Source of the DNA: Melioribacter roseus P3M-2
GTDB lineage: Bacteria; Bacteroidota; Ignavibacteria; Ignavibacteriales; Melioribacteraceae
Assembly: GCF_000279145.1 (NCBI RefSeq)
Contig: NC_018178.1
Coordinates: 3,171,688 to 3,235,687, forward strand
Direction: 5' to 3'
DNA: 64,000 bases
The first letter of the stretch is position 1; each line of letters begins with the position of its first letter. The notes under the pieces are model-generated. The model saw only the letters and a program-made list of their open reading frames with translations, did not search any database and had not been told where the DNA came from. Of the stretch, positions 51,606 to 60,469 are shown piece after piece. The position numbers and the translations under genes are program-made.

Positions 51606-52186
51606 TTCTCTATAAAGTTTTTTAGAATTTGTATTCCTTTGGGTCCCGATTTTTCGGGATGAAATTGCACTCCGTAAAAGTTATCCTTTGCTATAGCCGC
51701 GGAAAACCTTACCCCATAATCCGAGACTGTGATTGTATTTTCATTTTGAGGTACGTAGTACGAATGGGCGAAATAAAAATATGAATTGTTTTCTATGCCG
51801 TCGAAGAGAGGGCTGTCTTTAATAACTTCAACTCTGTTCCATCCCATGTGAGGAACTTTGACTTTCGACGGTTCGAACATTTCGGTGGTAGTATTTAATA
51901 CGCTCAGGCAACAAACATCCCCTTCCTTCGATTTGGCAGTCAACAACTGCATGCCGAGGCAAATGCCGAGGAGAGGTTTTTTTGTAATTCTCAGCATAGT
52001 AAAAAGATTGAGCAAATGCAGCTTTCTGATTGCAAAAGAAGCCTCGCCGACTCCAGGGAAAATTATTTTATCGCATTTTAAAATGTCGCTTTCTCTGTTT
52101 GTTACGGTATAAACGACATTCAAGTCGTCAAGCGCGTTTTTAACCGATTGAATATTGCCGGCGCCGTAATCGATAAGAGCAATCAT
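51599..52186 (-). CDS. hisH: Imidazole glycerol phosphate synthase glutamine amidotransferase subunit
   Basis: 195 residues, class I amidotransferase. IALIDYGAGNIQSVKNALDD, KIIFPGVGEASFAI, LLGICLGMQLLTAKSKEGDV with the catalytic Cys, VPHMGWNRVEVIK, YFAHSYYVP and YGVQFHPEKSGPKGIQIL with His and Glu. It supplies ammonia to HisF. It overlaps hisB by 4 bases (ATGA). Confidence 0.96.
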   Translation of the reverse strand: MIALIDYGAGNIQSVKNALDDLNVVYTVTNRESDILKCDKIIFPGVGEASFAIRKLHLLNLFTMLRITKKPLLGICLGMQLLTAKSKEGDVCCLSVLNTTTEMFEPSKVKVPHMGWNRVEVIKDSPLFDGIENNSYFYFAHSYYVPQNENTITVSDYGVRFSAAIAKDNFYGVQFHPEKSGPKGIQILKNFIEKC

Positions 52187-53061
52187 AATTTACCCTTAGT
52201 TGATGGAAGTTGACCTTTGGCTCGTTCGTCTATTCTGAACGCCTCGTTTAATGATTTTGCAAAAGCTTTGAACATCGATTCTATTTTATGATGGTCGTTT
52301 TTGCCTTTGGCTTCAAGATAAATATTAGCCATCATGCCCAACGCCACTCCTCTAAAAAATTCCTCGGTCAATTCCGTCGGGAACTGTCCCACTTTCTCGC
52401 GTTCGAACTTGCACTTGAAATTGAGGTAATTCCTGCCGCTCAGGTCGATGGCGCATTTGGCAATCGAATCGTCCATCGGCAAAAAATATCCGAAACGTTT
52501 AATACCCTTTTTGTCGCCCAAGGCTTGTTTAATAGCCTCACCGAGGGCGATACCTGTGTCTTCGACCGTATGATGCTCGTCCACATCGAGATCGCCTTTA
52601 ACATCGACTTTCAAATTTATATTCGAATGTCGCGCTATTTGATCGAGCATATGGTCGAAAAAGCCGATGCCGGTTTTGATTTTCGATTTCCCTTCTCCGT
52701 CGATATCAATTGCAATTTTGATATCCGTCTCTTTCGTTTTACGTTCAACTTTGGCGCTTCTCCTTTTTCTCAACAATCGAGTTACAATATCGAGCACATT
52801 CTTATTCGTCTTACCAACCGTATAAACATCTCCGGCCGTTTTACCTTTTATAAGAATTTTAATAGCAGGATTTTGTTTGTCGCAGCCGGTTATATCAAGA
52901 CCGTTCTTGTTAAGAAATTCGAGTATTAGCGGATTAATTTCATGTATATCGCTTTCTATTGAATAAGAATAATCGCGTAAAAGGAATAAAGCTTTTAGCA
53001 AACCGTTCGAAGCTTTTGCCTTCATATTAAAAAATTCAGGCGCTATATAAATTCTATTCAT
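52183..53061 (-). CDS. hisB: Imidazoleglycerol-phosphate dehydratase with a degenerate N-terminal domain
   Basis: 292 residues. From about residue 101 it is a full IGP dehydratase: RRSAKVERKTKETDIKIAID, GFFDHMLDQIARHSNINLKV, VDEHHTVEDTGIALGEAIKQ, YFLPMDDSIAKCAIDLSGRN and KGKNDHHKIESMFKAFAKSL, with the metal-binding His-rich motifs. Stand-alone IGPD has about 195 residues, and bifunctional HisB about 360-380 with an N-terminal HAD histidinol-phosphatase. Here the extra ~100 residues show no DxDxT nucleophile motif and are too short for the HAD fold, so they are probably a shrunken relic. Histidinol-phosphatase must come from elsewhere. It overlaps hisC and hisH by 4 bases. Confidence 0.92.
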   Translation of the reverse strand: MNRIYIAPEFFNMKAKASNGLLKALFLLRDYSYSIESDIHEINPLILEFLNKNGLDITGCDKQNPAIKILIKGKTAGDVYTVGKTNKNVLDIVTRLLRKRRSAKVERKTKETDIKIAIDIDGEGKSKIKTGIGFFDHMLDQIARHSNINLKVDVKGDLDVDEHHTVEDTGIALGEAIKQALGDKKGIKRFGYFLPMDDSIAKCAIDLSGRNYLNFKCKFEREKVGQFPTELTEEFFRGVALGMMANIYLEAKGKNDHHKIESMFKAFAKSLNEAFRIDERAKGQLPSTKGKL

Positions 53062-54107
53062 AAAATTTCGTTTAGTTTTTTTAAGAATAATTTGTTTTCC
53101 TCCGGGGTTCCGACAGTCACTCTGAGATAACCTTGAAAATTAAATTGACCGCTCCTGTCTCTTATTATTATGCCGTTTTTTTCGAGATAGTTGTAAACCT
53201 CATGGGGATTTTCGACTTTAAAAGAAATAAAATTAGCGTCGGAAGGCAATACATTAATAATTTTTTTATTGTTTTTCAGTTCGTCAAACAGAAATTCGCG
53301 CTGTTCAATTATTTCTTTGACATATTCGTCTTTGACGCCTGCATTATCGACAGCTTTAGCCACCGTCATTGAGGTCAATTTATTAATATTATACGGCATC
53401 TTTACTTTGAAGAGTAAACCGATAATTTCTTCCTGTGCGATGCAATAACCGCACCTTAGTCCTGCCATTCCCCATGCTTTGGAAAACGTTCTTGTTACTA
53501 CGAGATTGGGCGTATGCAAAGCTTCTTTCGCAAAGCCTTCGTCGCCGGAGAAGTCAATATATGCTTCGTCAATAACCACAATCAAATTCAATTCCGCAGT
53601 TAATTTACGGATTATATTTTTATCGAGTAAGTTTGAAGTTGGATTGTTAGGCGAACACAGGAAGAGGATTTTTGTATTTTCATTCACGCCGGAATGTATC
53701 GCATCATAATCGAGGTCATATTTTTCGTTTAACGGCGCATTAATCACTTCGACATTATTAATGTCGCAGGCAACTTTATACATACCGTATGTGGGCTCGC
53801 ACACGATTACATTATCTTTGCCCGGTTCGCAGAAAATTCGTATCAACAAATCGATAACTTCGTCCGAACCGACTCCGAAGAAGAGATTTGTTCCGGGAAT
53901 GCCGAGATAATCGCCCGTTTTTTTCCTCAACAATTTTTGATACGGATCCGGGTAGCGATTGAAGTCGAGATCATTGAGGTCTTCAGCGACGGTTCCGAAG
54001 CTGTTTTCATTTGCGTCGAGTAAAATTCCGTCGGTATGAGATTGCCGCGCGGAGGTATACGGTTTTAGATTGAGAATATTATTTCTGACCAGTTTTTCGA
54101 TATTCAT
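53058..54107 (-). CDS. hisC: Histidinol-phosphate aminotransferase
   Basis: 349 residues, fold-type I PLP enzyme. RYPDPYQKLLRKKTGDYLGI, FFGVGSDEVIDLLIRIFCEP, PTYGMYKVACDINNVEVIN, LCSPNNPTSNLLDKNIIRKL, VVIDEAYIDFSG and VVTRTFSKAWGMAGLRCGYC (PLP lysine) establish HisC. It transfers the amino group of glutamate to imidazole acetol phosphate. ATGA overlaps on both sides with hisD and hisB. Confidence 0.96.
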   Translation of the reverse strand: MNIEKLVRNNILNLKPYTSARQSHTDGILLDANENSFGTVAEDLNDLDFNRYPDPYQKLLRKKTGDYLGIPGTNLFFGVGSDEVIDLLIRIFCEPGKDNVIVCEPTYGMYKVACDINNVEVINAPLNEKYDLDYDAIHSGVNENTKILFLCSPNNPTSNLLDKNIIRKLTAELNLIVVIDEAYIDFSGDEGFAKEALHTPNLVVTRTFSKAWGMAGLRCGYCIAQEEIIGLLFKVKMPYNINKLTSMTVAKAVDNAGVKDEYVKEIIEQREFLFDELKNNKKIINVLPSDANFISFKVENPHEVYNYLEKNGIIIRDRSGQFNFQGYLRVTVGTPEENKLFLKKLNEIL

Positions 54108-55375
54108 TTTTTCAACCTTATTTTGACTGCATTTGCGTGCGCATGTAGATTTTCTTTTTCAGCCATTGTAATTATAGCAGGGGCAAGATTCGACAATCCC
54201 CGTTTAGATAATTTCTGAAAAGTAACGGATTTCATAAACGATTCGACATTAACTCCGCCGTACGATTTTGCATATCCGTATGTGGGCAACGAGTGATTTG
54301 TGCCGGAGGCGTAATCTCCCGCGCTTTCCGGAGAATACGCTCCGATAAAAACCGAGCCGGCATTTTTTACAAGCCGTTTATATTTCGAAAAGCTTTTCAA
54401 ATTCAGTATTAAATGCTCCGGCGCATAATCGTTTGAAATTTCGAATGCGGTTTCAATCTTCCGAACGACGATAATTTTCGAGTGTATTAACGCTTTGCGA
54501 GCGGTTTCCCTTCGTGGTAATTTTTTCAGTTGTAATTGAATTTCCGAGTATACTCTTTCTGCAAGTTTTTCGCTGTCGGTAATCAATAAAGCCTGCGAAT
54601 CGGCGCCGTGTTCAGCCTGCGAAAGCAAGTCGGCGGCTATAAAAGAAGGGTCGCCGTTTTTATCGGCAATTACCAAAACTTCGCTCGGTCCCGCCGGCAT
54701 ATCGATAGCGCATCCCTCCGGATCAATACTCACAAGAGACTTTGCGGCGGTAACAAATTGATTTCCCGGTCCGAATATTTTATCTACTTTATTTACAAAA
54801 GCGAGCATGCCGATAGCCTGAGCTCCTCCCACATTATAAAATTCATCAATTCTCAATTTGCAGGCTGCATACGCTAATGCAGGTTCAATTTTATCTCCTA
54901 CGGGCGACGCGACAATAATCTTTTCGCTGCCTGCGATCCGAGCCGGTATGGCAAGCATCAACAAAGTAGAAAACAAAACGGCGCTTCCGCCCGGTATGTA
55001 TAATCCTACTTTTTCAATGGGAATAAAAGTTCTGCTGCATTCCACTCCGGGCATCGTTTCGACTCTATAACCCGAGGGATATTGTAACTTATGGAATCGA
55101 GTAATATTATTTACAGCCGTCTCAATTGCCTTTTTTGTCCGGCCGTCGAGCTGTCCGGCTGATTTTTCCAATTCATTTTTCGAGATCAATAAATTCTTAT
55201 TCTTAGCATTATCGAATTTGCGGGCGTATTTTACTACCGCTTTCATCCCGTATTTCTTTATATCTTTCAAGACGGGTGAAATATATTCGTAAACGTCGCC
55301 CGTTTTGATGGCGGGTCTCCTTAATAATTTATCCCGCTCTTTTTTTGTAAGCTTGTTGTAATAAATAATTTTCAT
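54104..55375 (-). CDS. hisD: Histidinol dehydrogenase
   Basis: 423 residues. VGLYIPGGSAVLFSTLLMLA, VGGAQAIGMLAFVNKVDKIF, GPGNQFVTAAKSLV, DMPAGPSEVLVIADKNGDPS, DLLSQAEHGADSQALLIT and GDYASGTNHSLPTYGYAKSY are the signatures, with the Zn and catalytic residues around EHG and TNHSLPT. It oxidises histidinol to histidine with two NAD+. ATGA overlaps with hisG and hisC. Confidence 0.97.
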   Translation of the reverse strand: MKIIYYNKLTKKERDKLLRRPAIKTGDVYEYISPVLKDIKKYGMKAVVKYARKFDNAKNKNLLISKNELEKSAGQLDGRTKKAIETAVNNITRFHKLQYPSGYRVETMPGVECSRTFIPIEKVGLYIPGGSAVLFSTLLMLAIPARIAGSEKIIVASPVGDKIEPALAYAACKLRIDEFYNVGGAQAIGMLAFVNKVDKIFGPGNQFVTAAKSLVSIDPEGCAIDMPAGPSEVLVIADKNGDPSFIAADLLSQAEHGADSQALLITDSEKLAERVYSEIQLQLKKLPRRETARKALIHSKIIVVRKIETAFEISNDYAPEHLILNLKSFSKYKRLVKNAGSVFIGAYSPESAGDYASGTNHSLPTYGYAKSYGGVNVESFMKSVTFQKLSKRGLSNLAPAIITMAEKENLHAHANAVKIRLKK

Positions 55376-56241
55376 ACGATCATATTCTCAATTGGTAATA
55401 ATAAAATGCCGGAGGCGCCGGCTTCTTTCAGGTCTTTATAAATTTCCCAGAACTTGCTTGTCGGGATTACGGCGTGAACTGCTACCATCTCCGGGTCTGC
55501 AAGCGGCAAAATTGTAGGGCTCTTAAGCGAAGGTATAATAGACTCAATCTTTTCAAGCGAGTTTTTGGGAGCGTTCATCATCAAGTATTTCGACTTGCGC
55601 GCCGTCAACGCCGAATCGATTCTGACAAGCAGGTTATCGAGTTGGGATTTTTTATCCGGGTCATTTTCGATATTCTTATTGGCAATCAAAACAGCTTGCG
55701 ATGAAAAAATATCGAACGACTTTTTGAGTTTATTGAATTTAAGAGTATTCCCGGTAGACACCAAATCGCAGATATAATCGGCAACTCCGAGCGAAGGTGC
55801 AATTTCGACCGACCCGCTGATTTCAACAACTGTGGCGTTAATATTATTCTGCGTCAGATAGCTCTTTAAAATATTCGGAAAAGAAGTCGCGATTCTTTTG
55901 CCGTTCAACTCGGACAGATCTTCGAGAGTTTGACTTTCGGGAATCGCCAATGAGAGTTTACATTTGCCGTATCCCAATTTCCTTACTACATCCACGTTTG
56001 CTTTTTTTTCATAGAGTACGTCCTCTCCTACAATTCCGATATCCGCCACGCCGTCCATAACATATTCGGGTATATCGTCGTCCCTCAACAATAAAATATC
56101 GAGATTGTAATTCCTGGCAGTTACTATCAGTCTGGCGGAGTATTCTTCTATGTCGATATCGCAGCTTTTAAGAAGATTCAACGACTTTTCGGTCAGTCTT
56201 CCGTTTTTTTGCAATGCGAGTTTCAAATTTCCGTTTAACAT
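55372..56241 (-). CDS. hisG: ATP phosphoribosyltransferase, long form
   Basis: 289 residues from the ATG at 56241, which has GGGAGA 6 bases upstream. The frame continues upstream through the attenuator hairpin, but those codons are leader sequence. LKLALQKNGRLTEKSLNLLK, VMDGVADIGIVGEDVLYE, GKCKLSLAIPESQTLEDLSE, RIATSFPNILKSYLTQNNIN and DLVSTGNTLKFNKLKK make up the catalytic part. From about residue 215 the C-terminal ACT-like domain (ILPLADPEMVAVHAVIPTSK, ASGILLLPIENMI) is the long-form HisG regulatory domain bound by histidine. First gene of hisGDCBHAF(IE). Confidence 0.95.
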   Translation of the reverse strand: MLNGNLKLALQKNGRLTEKSLNLLKSCDIDIEEYSARLIVTARNYNLDILLLRDDDIPEYVMDGVADIGIVGEDVLYEKKANVDVVRKLGYGKCKLSLAIPESQTLEDLSELNGKRIATSFPNILKSYLTQNNINATVVEISGSVEIAPSLGVADYICDLVSTGNTLKFNKLKKSFDIFSSQAVLIANKNIENDPDKKSQLDNLLVRIDSALTARKSKYLMMNAPKNSLEKIESIIPSLKSPTILPLADPEMVAVHAVIPTSKFWEIYKDLKEAGASGILLLPIENMIV

Positions 56242-56251
56242 ATTGTCTCCC

Positions 56252-56322
56252 ATAAAAAAAAACCCCGACATGCGCCGGGGTCTGTTAAGAATTTTTCAAT
56301 TTTATTTAAACCATACCGGCGC
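56252..56322 (-). promoter_or_regulatory. his attenuator (terminator/antiterminator pair)
   Basis: On the minus strand, arm 2 GCGCCGGTATG (56312-56322) lies at the end of the leader peptide. Arm 3 holds CCCCGGCGC (56272-56280) and arm 4 CGGGG (56263-56267). Arms 3:4 (ACCCCG/CGGGGT) followed by a run of nine T (complement of 56252-56260) form the terminator. Arm 2 GCGCCGG pairs perfectly with arm 3 CCGGCGC to form the antiterminator, and arm 2 can instead pair with arm 1 CATACCGGC (56354-56362) over 9 bases. The three exclusive pairings are those of a classical his attenuator. Confidence 0.88.
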
Positions 56323-56377
56323 TACTGAAGTAGTTGTAATGATGATGCCAATTGCCGGTATGAATTTTTCTTTTCAT
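56306..56377 (-). CDS. hisL: his operon leader peptide
   Basis: A 23-residue frame (ATG at 56377, TAA at 56306) reading MKRKIHTGNW, then three consecutive His codons, then YNYFSSAGMV; a fourth His is at residue 6. It has only 14 bases of 5' leader from the promoter. Ribosomes waiting for His-tRNA at the three codons would cover arm 1 and free arm 2. The stop lies just past arm 2. Confidence 0.85.
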   Translation of the reverse strand: MKRKIHTGNWHHHYNYFSSAGMV

Positions 56378-56397
56378 AATTTTTCTTATTTTCGGAC

Positions 56398-56428
56398 GAA
56401 ATTTAATAAACTTAACAAAAAGAAACAA
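56398..56428 (-). promoter_or_regulatory. Promoter of the his operon
   Basis: On the minus strand TTG (56426-56428), 20 bases, TAAATTTC (56398-56405). The -7 box differs only in its last base from TAnnTTTG. The start of transcription would be about 56391. Confidence 0.6.
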
Positions 56429-56449
56429 AATAAAAAAAACGGATTCGCT

Positions 56450-57280
56450 TTGATTTGTTTTCATGTGTCCGACTTACACGGGCGTCAAGAGAGATACGAA
56501 AAATTATTTGCCGAAATTATCAAAGAAAAACCCGAAGTGGTTTTAATGGGCGGCGACCTCTTACCACACGGGATTTCGAATAATCGGTTTATTTCCGGCT
56601 ATTTAAAAAATAAGCTAAGAACTCTGAAAGAAATTCTTAAAAAAGAATTTCCGAAATTTTTAATTATCATGGGCAACGACGACCCTAAAAAATTTGAAAA
56701 GGATTTCGAGAATTTGTCTGACGAGAATTTAATTTTCTATTTGAATCTCAAAAAAATATCCATAGGAGATTATCAGTTTTACGGTTATTCTTATGTGCCC
56801 CCGACGCCGTTCCGAATGAAAGACTGGGAAAAGTACGATGTCTCCAGATATACGGAACCCGGCATTATACCGCCCGAGGAAGGTTACATTACAAGCCAAC
56901 GCGCTCAATACGACATCAAATACTCAACAATAAAAGAAGATATACAAAACTATCTCGGGAACGAAGACCTTTCGAAATCCGTGATACTCTTTCATACTCC
57001 TCCGTACAACACTAAACTCGATTTGGTAAGGCCTGTATTAATTGAAAACGTGGAAACCGACAAACATGCGGGAAGCATTGCAGTTCGCAATTTCATAGAG
57101 TTGAAGCAGCCTTTGATCACGCTGCACGGTCATCTGCATGAATCTTCGTGCCTGAGCGGCGCATGGCATGACAGAATAGGCAATACATATTGTTTCAACG
57201 CGGCATATCATAAGTCCGAACTCTCGATAATAAAATTCGACCTGTCAGCTCCTCAGGATGCAAAAAGAATCCTAATCTGA
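56450..57280 (+). CDS. Metallophosphoesterase
   Basis: About 276 residues if started at the TTG at 56450 (ICFHVSDLHGRQERYEKLFA follows). No ATG fits: the open frame upstream runs back through the his leader and hisG on the other strand and cannot be coding. Metal and phosphate motifs are complete: SDLHG, MGGDLLPHG, IIMGNDDPKKFE, ILFHTPPYNTKLD and LHGHLHESSCLSG, as in calcineurin-like phosphodiesterases of the Rv0805/YfcE kind. The substrate is unknown (a nucleotide or phosphodiester). It is divergent from the his leader and overlaps the convergent PPDK_N gene by 9 bases. Confidence 0.8.
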   Translation: MICFHVSDLHGRQERYEKLFAEIIKEKPEVVLMGGDLLPHGISNNRFISGYLKNKLRTLKEILKKEFPKFLIIMGNDDPKKFEKDFENLSDENLIFYLNLKKISIGDYQFYGYSYVPPTPFRMKDWEKYDVSRYTEPGIIPPEEGYITSQRAQYDIKYSTIKEDIQNYLGNEDLSKSVILFHTPPYNTKLDLVRPVLIENVETDKHAGSIAVRNFIELKQPLITLHGHLHESSCLSGAWHDRIGNTYCFNAAYHKSELSIIKFDLSAPQDAKRILI

Positions 57281-60200
57281 TTTTTCAATTACTTTTAATG
57301 GTTTAGCGGCGTCCGTAAGAGCGTTTATCTTAACTGCATAACTCGTTTTATTTTTAATATCCTCGTCGGTAATAAAATGCACATCGAGGAGTCCGTCGGA
57401 TTTTATACCAGTACGCATATAGTTAATTTGGCTCAAGCATAAGCTCCACCCTTCAAGCCAGGCTGCCAGTTCTTTTCGCGGACATTTATTCTCGTCGATA
57501 TGAATAATAAGGTCGATATCGCTGCCGGGACCCGAAACTGCATTTTTAACGCTGCCGAACAAATAGATTCCTTTTACTCCCATTTTATCGGCATCCAATT
57601 CCTGTGCAAGATTTTCCGCTATTTTCAGTCTCCATCGCCAATGATCGCTGGGACTGTAATTTTCTACTTCGGTCTTTATTTCGGTTTCGTTAATTACTTC
57701 GTTAGTCGGATCGGCAAATATGGCGACGGCTTCTTCAAGATCGGCGTTCATCAATACACGCAGAATCATTCCTTCTTTTGATGCGGGAACGTCGATTACT
57801 TTTATAGTATCTTCCAGATAGAAATACTCCGGCAATATTTCCGAAAGGATATTTTTAGATTCATTGAAAAATTTCTCGTTGAAAATAATACCCGGATCGT
57901 CCGGATAAAGAGGCAGATATTTTATATTAGCCTCTACAAGATCCTGGAAAAAGTGAGTGCCGAAAGACACATCCGGGATATAGTTCCCTTTTTTACGTGC
58001 GATTTCGATTAACATGGCAGTATTGTTAATGTCGGAATAAGTAACGCTGACGCCCAGTTTAATATCCCCGCGACTTCCCCATCTGCCGGGCCCGAGCAGA
58101 ATAAATTTTCGTTTCGGAAGGATTTTATTCAATTTCCCGATAACCCTGCCAACTTTCAATAATTTATTTCTGTCCGTTATTTCAGAGTATTTTTGAGGAT
58201 CGACATAAACAATGTGAGTTATTTCCGGCACCTTCCCGTTTGAAACAAATTTTTTTGCGTTGAAAAGTATTTTCTCCTCTGGAATATCTTTCGGAATAGG
58301 ATCGCCCGATGTTTCGCGGCTTCTGCTTTGAGGTCGGCACTGAAGCAAATACAAATCGTTACCGTCGGAAACAAATTCTATATCGACTGGAGTTTTCATT
58401 CTTGCCTGTAATGTCTTTAATATCGTATCCATTTTCTTGAGAAAATCCGTTTTCGCAAAAAGACCTTCGAAAGTGACCACATAATCGCTTTTATCGTCGT
58501 CCATTATGGAAGGCATTCGTATCATACCTCCGTCGAGAACCGAAAAAACATGATCGAATGCCGGGTAATCTCTTTTAATTTCCTTTAATAATTTTTCCAG
58601 CTCAATCGTTTCAAATTCATTCGTCTTTAAGTTGATAACGTCCACCTTTTTGGGAGAATAACGGATTACTTCTTCGGGAGTGACATTGACTCTGATTGAG
58701 GACTGACCCGGCGAAATTAAAATCGGATAGTCGTCGCTCAGTCTGTCGACGGCTCTGGTGCCGAGACCGGGAACTATTCTCAAGAGTCCGTCTTCTCTTT
58801 TTATTCTGGGCGACCACCTGAATTCATTAACGCTGAACGCTACGCCTGCATAGGCTGGAATAAAATAATCCCCTACGCGTTTTCCAATCACTTCCTGAAT
58901 CATGATCCCCATTTCTTCATGGAAATCAAGAAGCCCCCTCTCGGCTCTGTATTCGATCGGGTCGGGACTGAAGGTCGAAGCGTACACTTCCGCAATGGCA
59001 TCCATTAATGCCGCAAGACGTTCAGCCTTGCTCCCCTGATTCGCCAAAAACAAACTCTTATATTTACCCGAAAACGAAGCATCCATCTGATCCTCCAGCA
59101 GACTCGAGCTTCGTACAACAAGCGGAACATCCCCGAAATCATCCAATGCTACAGACAAACCCTTTACGATATCTGGCGGAAATTCCGAATTTTTAAATAA
59201 CTGAACTATATGAGGATATTCGATTCTGACTTCTTCTATTTCCTTATATTTTTGTTCAAGCACTTCCTCTAAATTATTATGCTGCATAAAATTAAGAATT
59301 CCATCGGAAGTAATATACCAAGTATTAGGTACTTTAATATTTTTCAGTAAGTCATTGTTCGAAGCCTCTTTTCGTAAAATATGAGAAGCTACAAAAAGCC
59401 CTGCGCTCTTGCCTCCAAGTTTACCATGACTTTGCGGCGGAAAAATCATTTTATCGATCAACTTATAAAAATCCGTCAGTTTAACGTATTCTTTTGCAAT
59501 CGAAATAAAACTCAGTTGATCGGTAAAAAATCTGCGGAGCAAGGACACGCGTAAGCCTTTTATGGTTTGCGGCGGCAGCTCGAATTTTTCGGGAGCAAGA
59601 TGATAATATTTTCTGAGCGCTTCTGCAATTTCCGTTAAAGAGGTATCCTGATTATCGACCACTTTAATAAGCGCGCTCGATTTATCTTCCTGAATCCATT
59701 TCTGAATTTTACTCAAAATAACTTCGTCGGGCAGATTCTCGTCTGCCAGACGTTGAATGGTATCGACATATTCGTCGTAATTTACAATCCGTTCTACTTT
59801 GGTAGGTTTATTTTCGTCTTCTTTTTCGACGTCGTCGTTCAAACCGATTTTAATTTTACGGGCAATGCTCGTATGTTTCATCAGTAATTCCGCTTCTTCA
59901 ACGCCTTTCCAGCACAAGAGATGGAGTAATTTCCTCATTAAGCTCATGAACAGATTCGGATCGGTTTTGCGTATCATATCGAGCACAACTTTCCATTCGC
60001 CCCGCGCCGTTTTTCCGACAGATTGACGAACTGTTTGAAGTTCGTTAATTACGTTCTTCAATTTATTATGGAGTATGAAATGTCCCAATCTGTCTGCTAT
60101 CGTTTTAATTAAACGAACTTCTTCTTTCAGGAAAGGACTGCCGTCCTTGGCAGGCACGCCTTCGAGGTAATAGACTTCTATGCGCCCGACCGTTTTATCC

Positions 60201-60469
60201 TGTACTTTAATATCTTCGGATATCATCCATTTGCTCTCGGGAAATTCTTCCGTTTGATAGACAATATCTCCGTATATTATTCGGGATTTACAATAATTCG
60301 GGTAGAGAAAAGCCGACGGGATTGTATTAATTACCGTATGGAAAGCCTGCCTGAGAGAAATTTCAGAGCGATTTAATGTATCTTCGATTGTGTAAAGGCA
60401 ATTTAATTCTTTAGTCCTTTCCTGCAACTCAGTCATTAAAATTTCGATAGGTTTATTTTCCGCAGTCAT
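57272..60469 (-). CDS. PEP/pyruvate-binding (PPDK_N) protein with GAF-like start and C-terminal nucleotidyltransferase
   Basis: 1065 residues. Residues ~15-145 resemble a GAF-like sensory domain; ~150-340 are helical and charged. Residues ~348-716 are the ATP-grasp domain of PEP synthase/pyruvate phosphate dikinase: GKLGGKSAGLFVASHIL, VPLVVRSSSLLEDQMDASFS and the final VDIEFVSDGNDLYLLQCRPQ. Residues ~780-850 share a domain with the next protein: FILLGPGRWGSRGDIKLGVS and SFGTHFFQDL. Residues ~966-1035 are a minimal nucleotidyltransferase, GIYLFGSVKNAVSGPGSDID then LIIHID, with the GS and DxD residues. The phosphohistidine and PEP-barrel domains of true PEP synthase are missing, so it cannot make PEP by the usual route. 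It overlaps the second PPDK_N gene by 4 bases. Function unknown, probably a phosphotransfer or sensory enzyme. Confidence 0.8.
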   Translation of the reverse strand: MTAENKPIEILMTELQERTKELNCLYTIEDTLNRSEISLRQAFHTVINTIPSAFLYPNYCKSRIIYGDIVYQTEEFPESKWMISEDIKVQDKTVGRIEVYYLEGVPAKDGSPFLKEEVRLIKTIADRLGHFILHNKLKNVINELQTVRQSVGKTARGEWKVVLDMIRKTDPNLFMSLMRKLLHLLCWKGVEEAELLMKHTSIARKIKIGLNDDVEKEDENKPTKVERIVNYDEYVDTIQRLADENLPDEVILSKIQKWIQEDKSSALIKVVDNQDTSLTEIAEALRKYYHLAPEKFELPPQTIKGLRVSLLRRFFTDQLSFISIAKEYVKLTDFYKLIDKMIFPPQSHGKLGGKSAGLFVASHILRKEASNNDLLKNIKVPNTWYITSDGILNFMQHNNLEEVLEQKYKEIEEVRIEYPHIVQLFKNSEFPPDIVKGLSVALDDFGDVPLVVRSSSLLEDQMDASFSGKYKSLFLANQGSKAERLAALMDAIAEVYASTFSPDPIEYRAERGLLDFHEEMGIMIQEVIGKRVGDYFIPAYAGVAFSVNEFRWSPRIKREDGLLRIVPGLGTRAVDRLSDDYPILISPGQSSIRVNVTPEEVIRYSPKKVDVINLKTNEFETIELEKLLKEIKRDYPAFDHVFSVLDGGMIRMPSIMDDDKSDYVVTFEGLFAKTDFLKKMDTILKTLQARMKTPVDIEFVSDGNDLYLLQCRPQSRSRETSGDPIPKDIPEEKILFNAKKFVSNGKVPEITHIVYVDPQKYSEITDRNKLLKVGRVIGKLNKILPKRKFILLGPGRWGSRGDIKLGVSVTYSDINNTAMLIEIARKKGNYIPDVSFGTHFFQDLVEANIKYLPLYPDDPGIIFNEKFFNESKNILSEILPEYFYLEDTIKVIDVPASKEGMILRVLMNADLEEAVAIFADPTNEVINETEIKTEVENYSPSDHWRWRLKIAENLAQELDADKMGVKGIYLFGSVKNAVSGPGSDIDLIIHIDENKCPRKELAAWLEGWSLCLSQINYMRTGIKSDGLLDVHFITDEDIKNKTSYAVKINALTDAAKPLKVIEKSD

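Noticed and set aside
52183-53061. Bifunctional HisB (phosphatase plus dehydratase)
   Set aside because: The N-terminal region is only about 100 residues and has no DxDxT motif, so phosphatase activity is not supported.
56242-56271. Upstream start of hisG giving ten extra residues
   Set aside because: Its ATG lies inside the attenuator terminator; the ATG at 56241 has a proper ribosome-binding site and gives the normal HisG start.
56150-56449. Long N-terminal extension (about 100 residues) of the metallophosphoesterase frame
   Set aside because: It runs antisense through hisG, the his attenuator and the his leader, and its residues are low-complexity and not part of the phosphoesterase fold.
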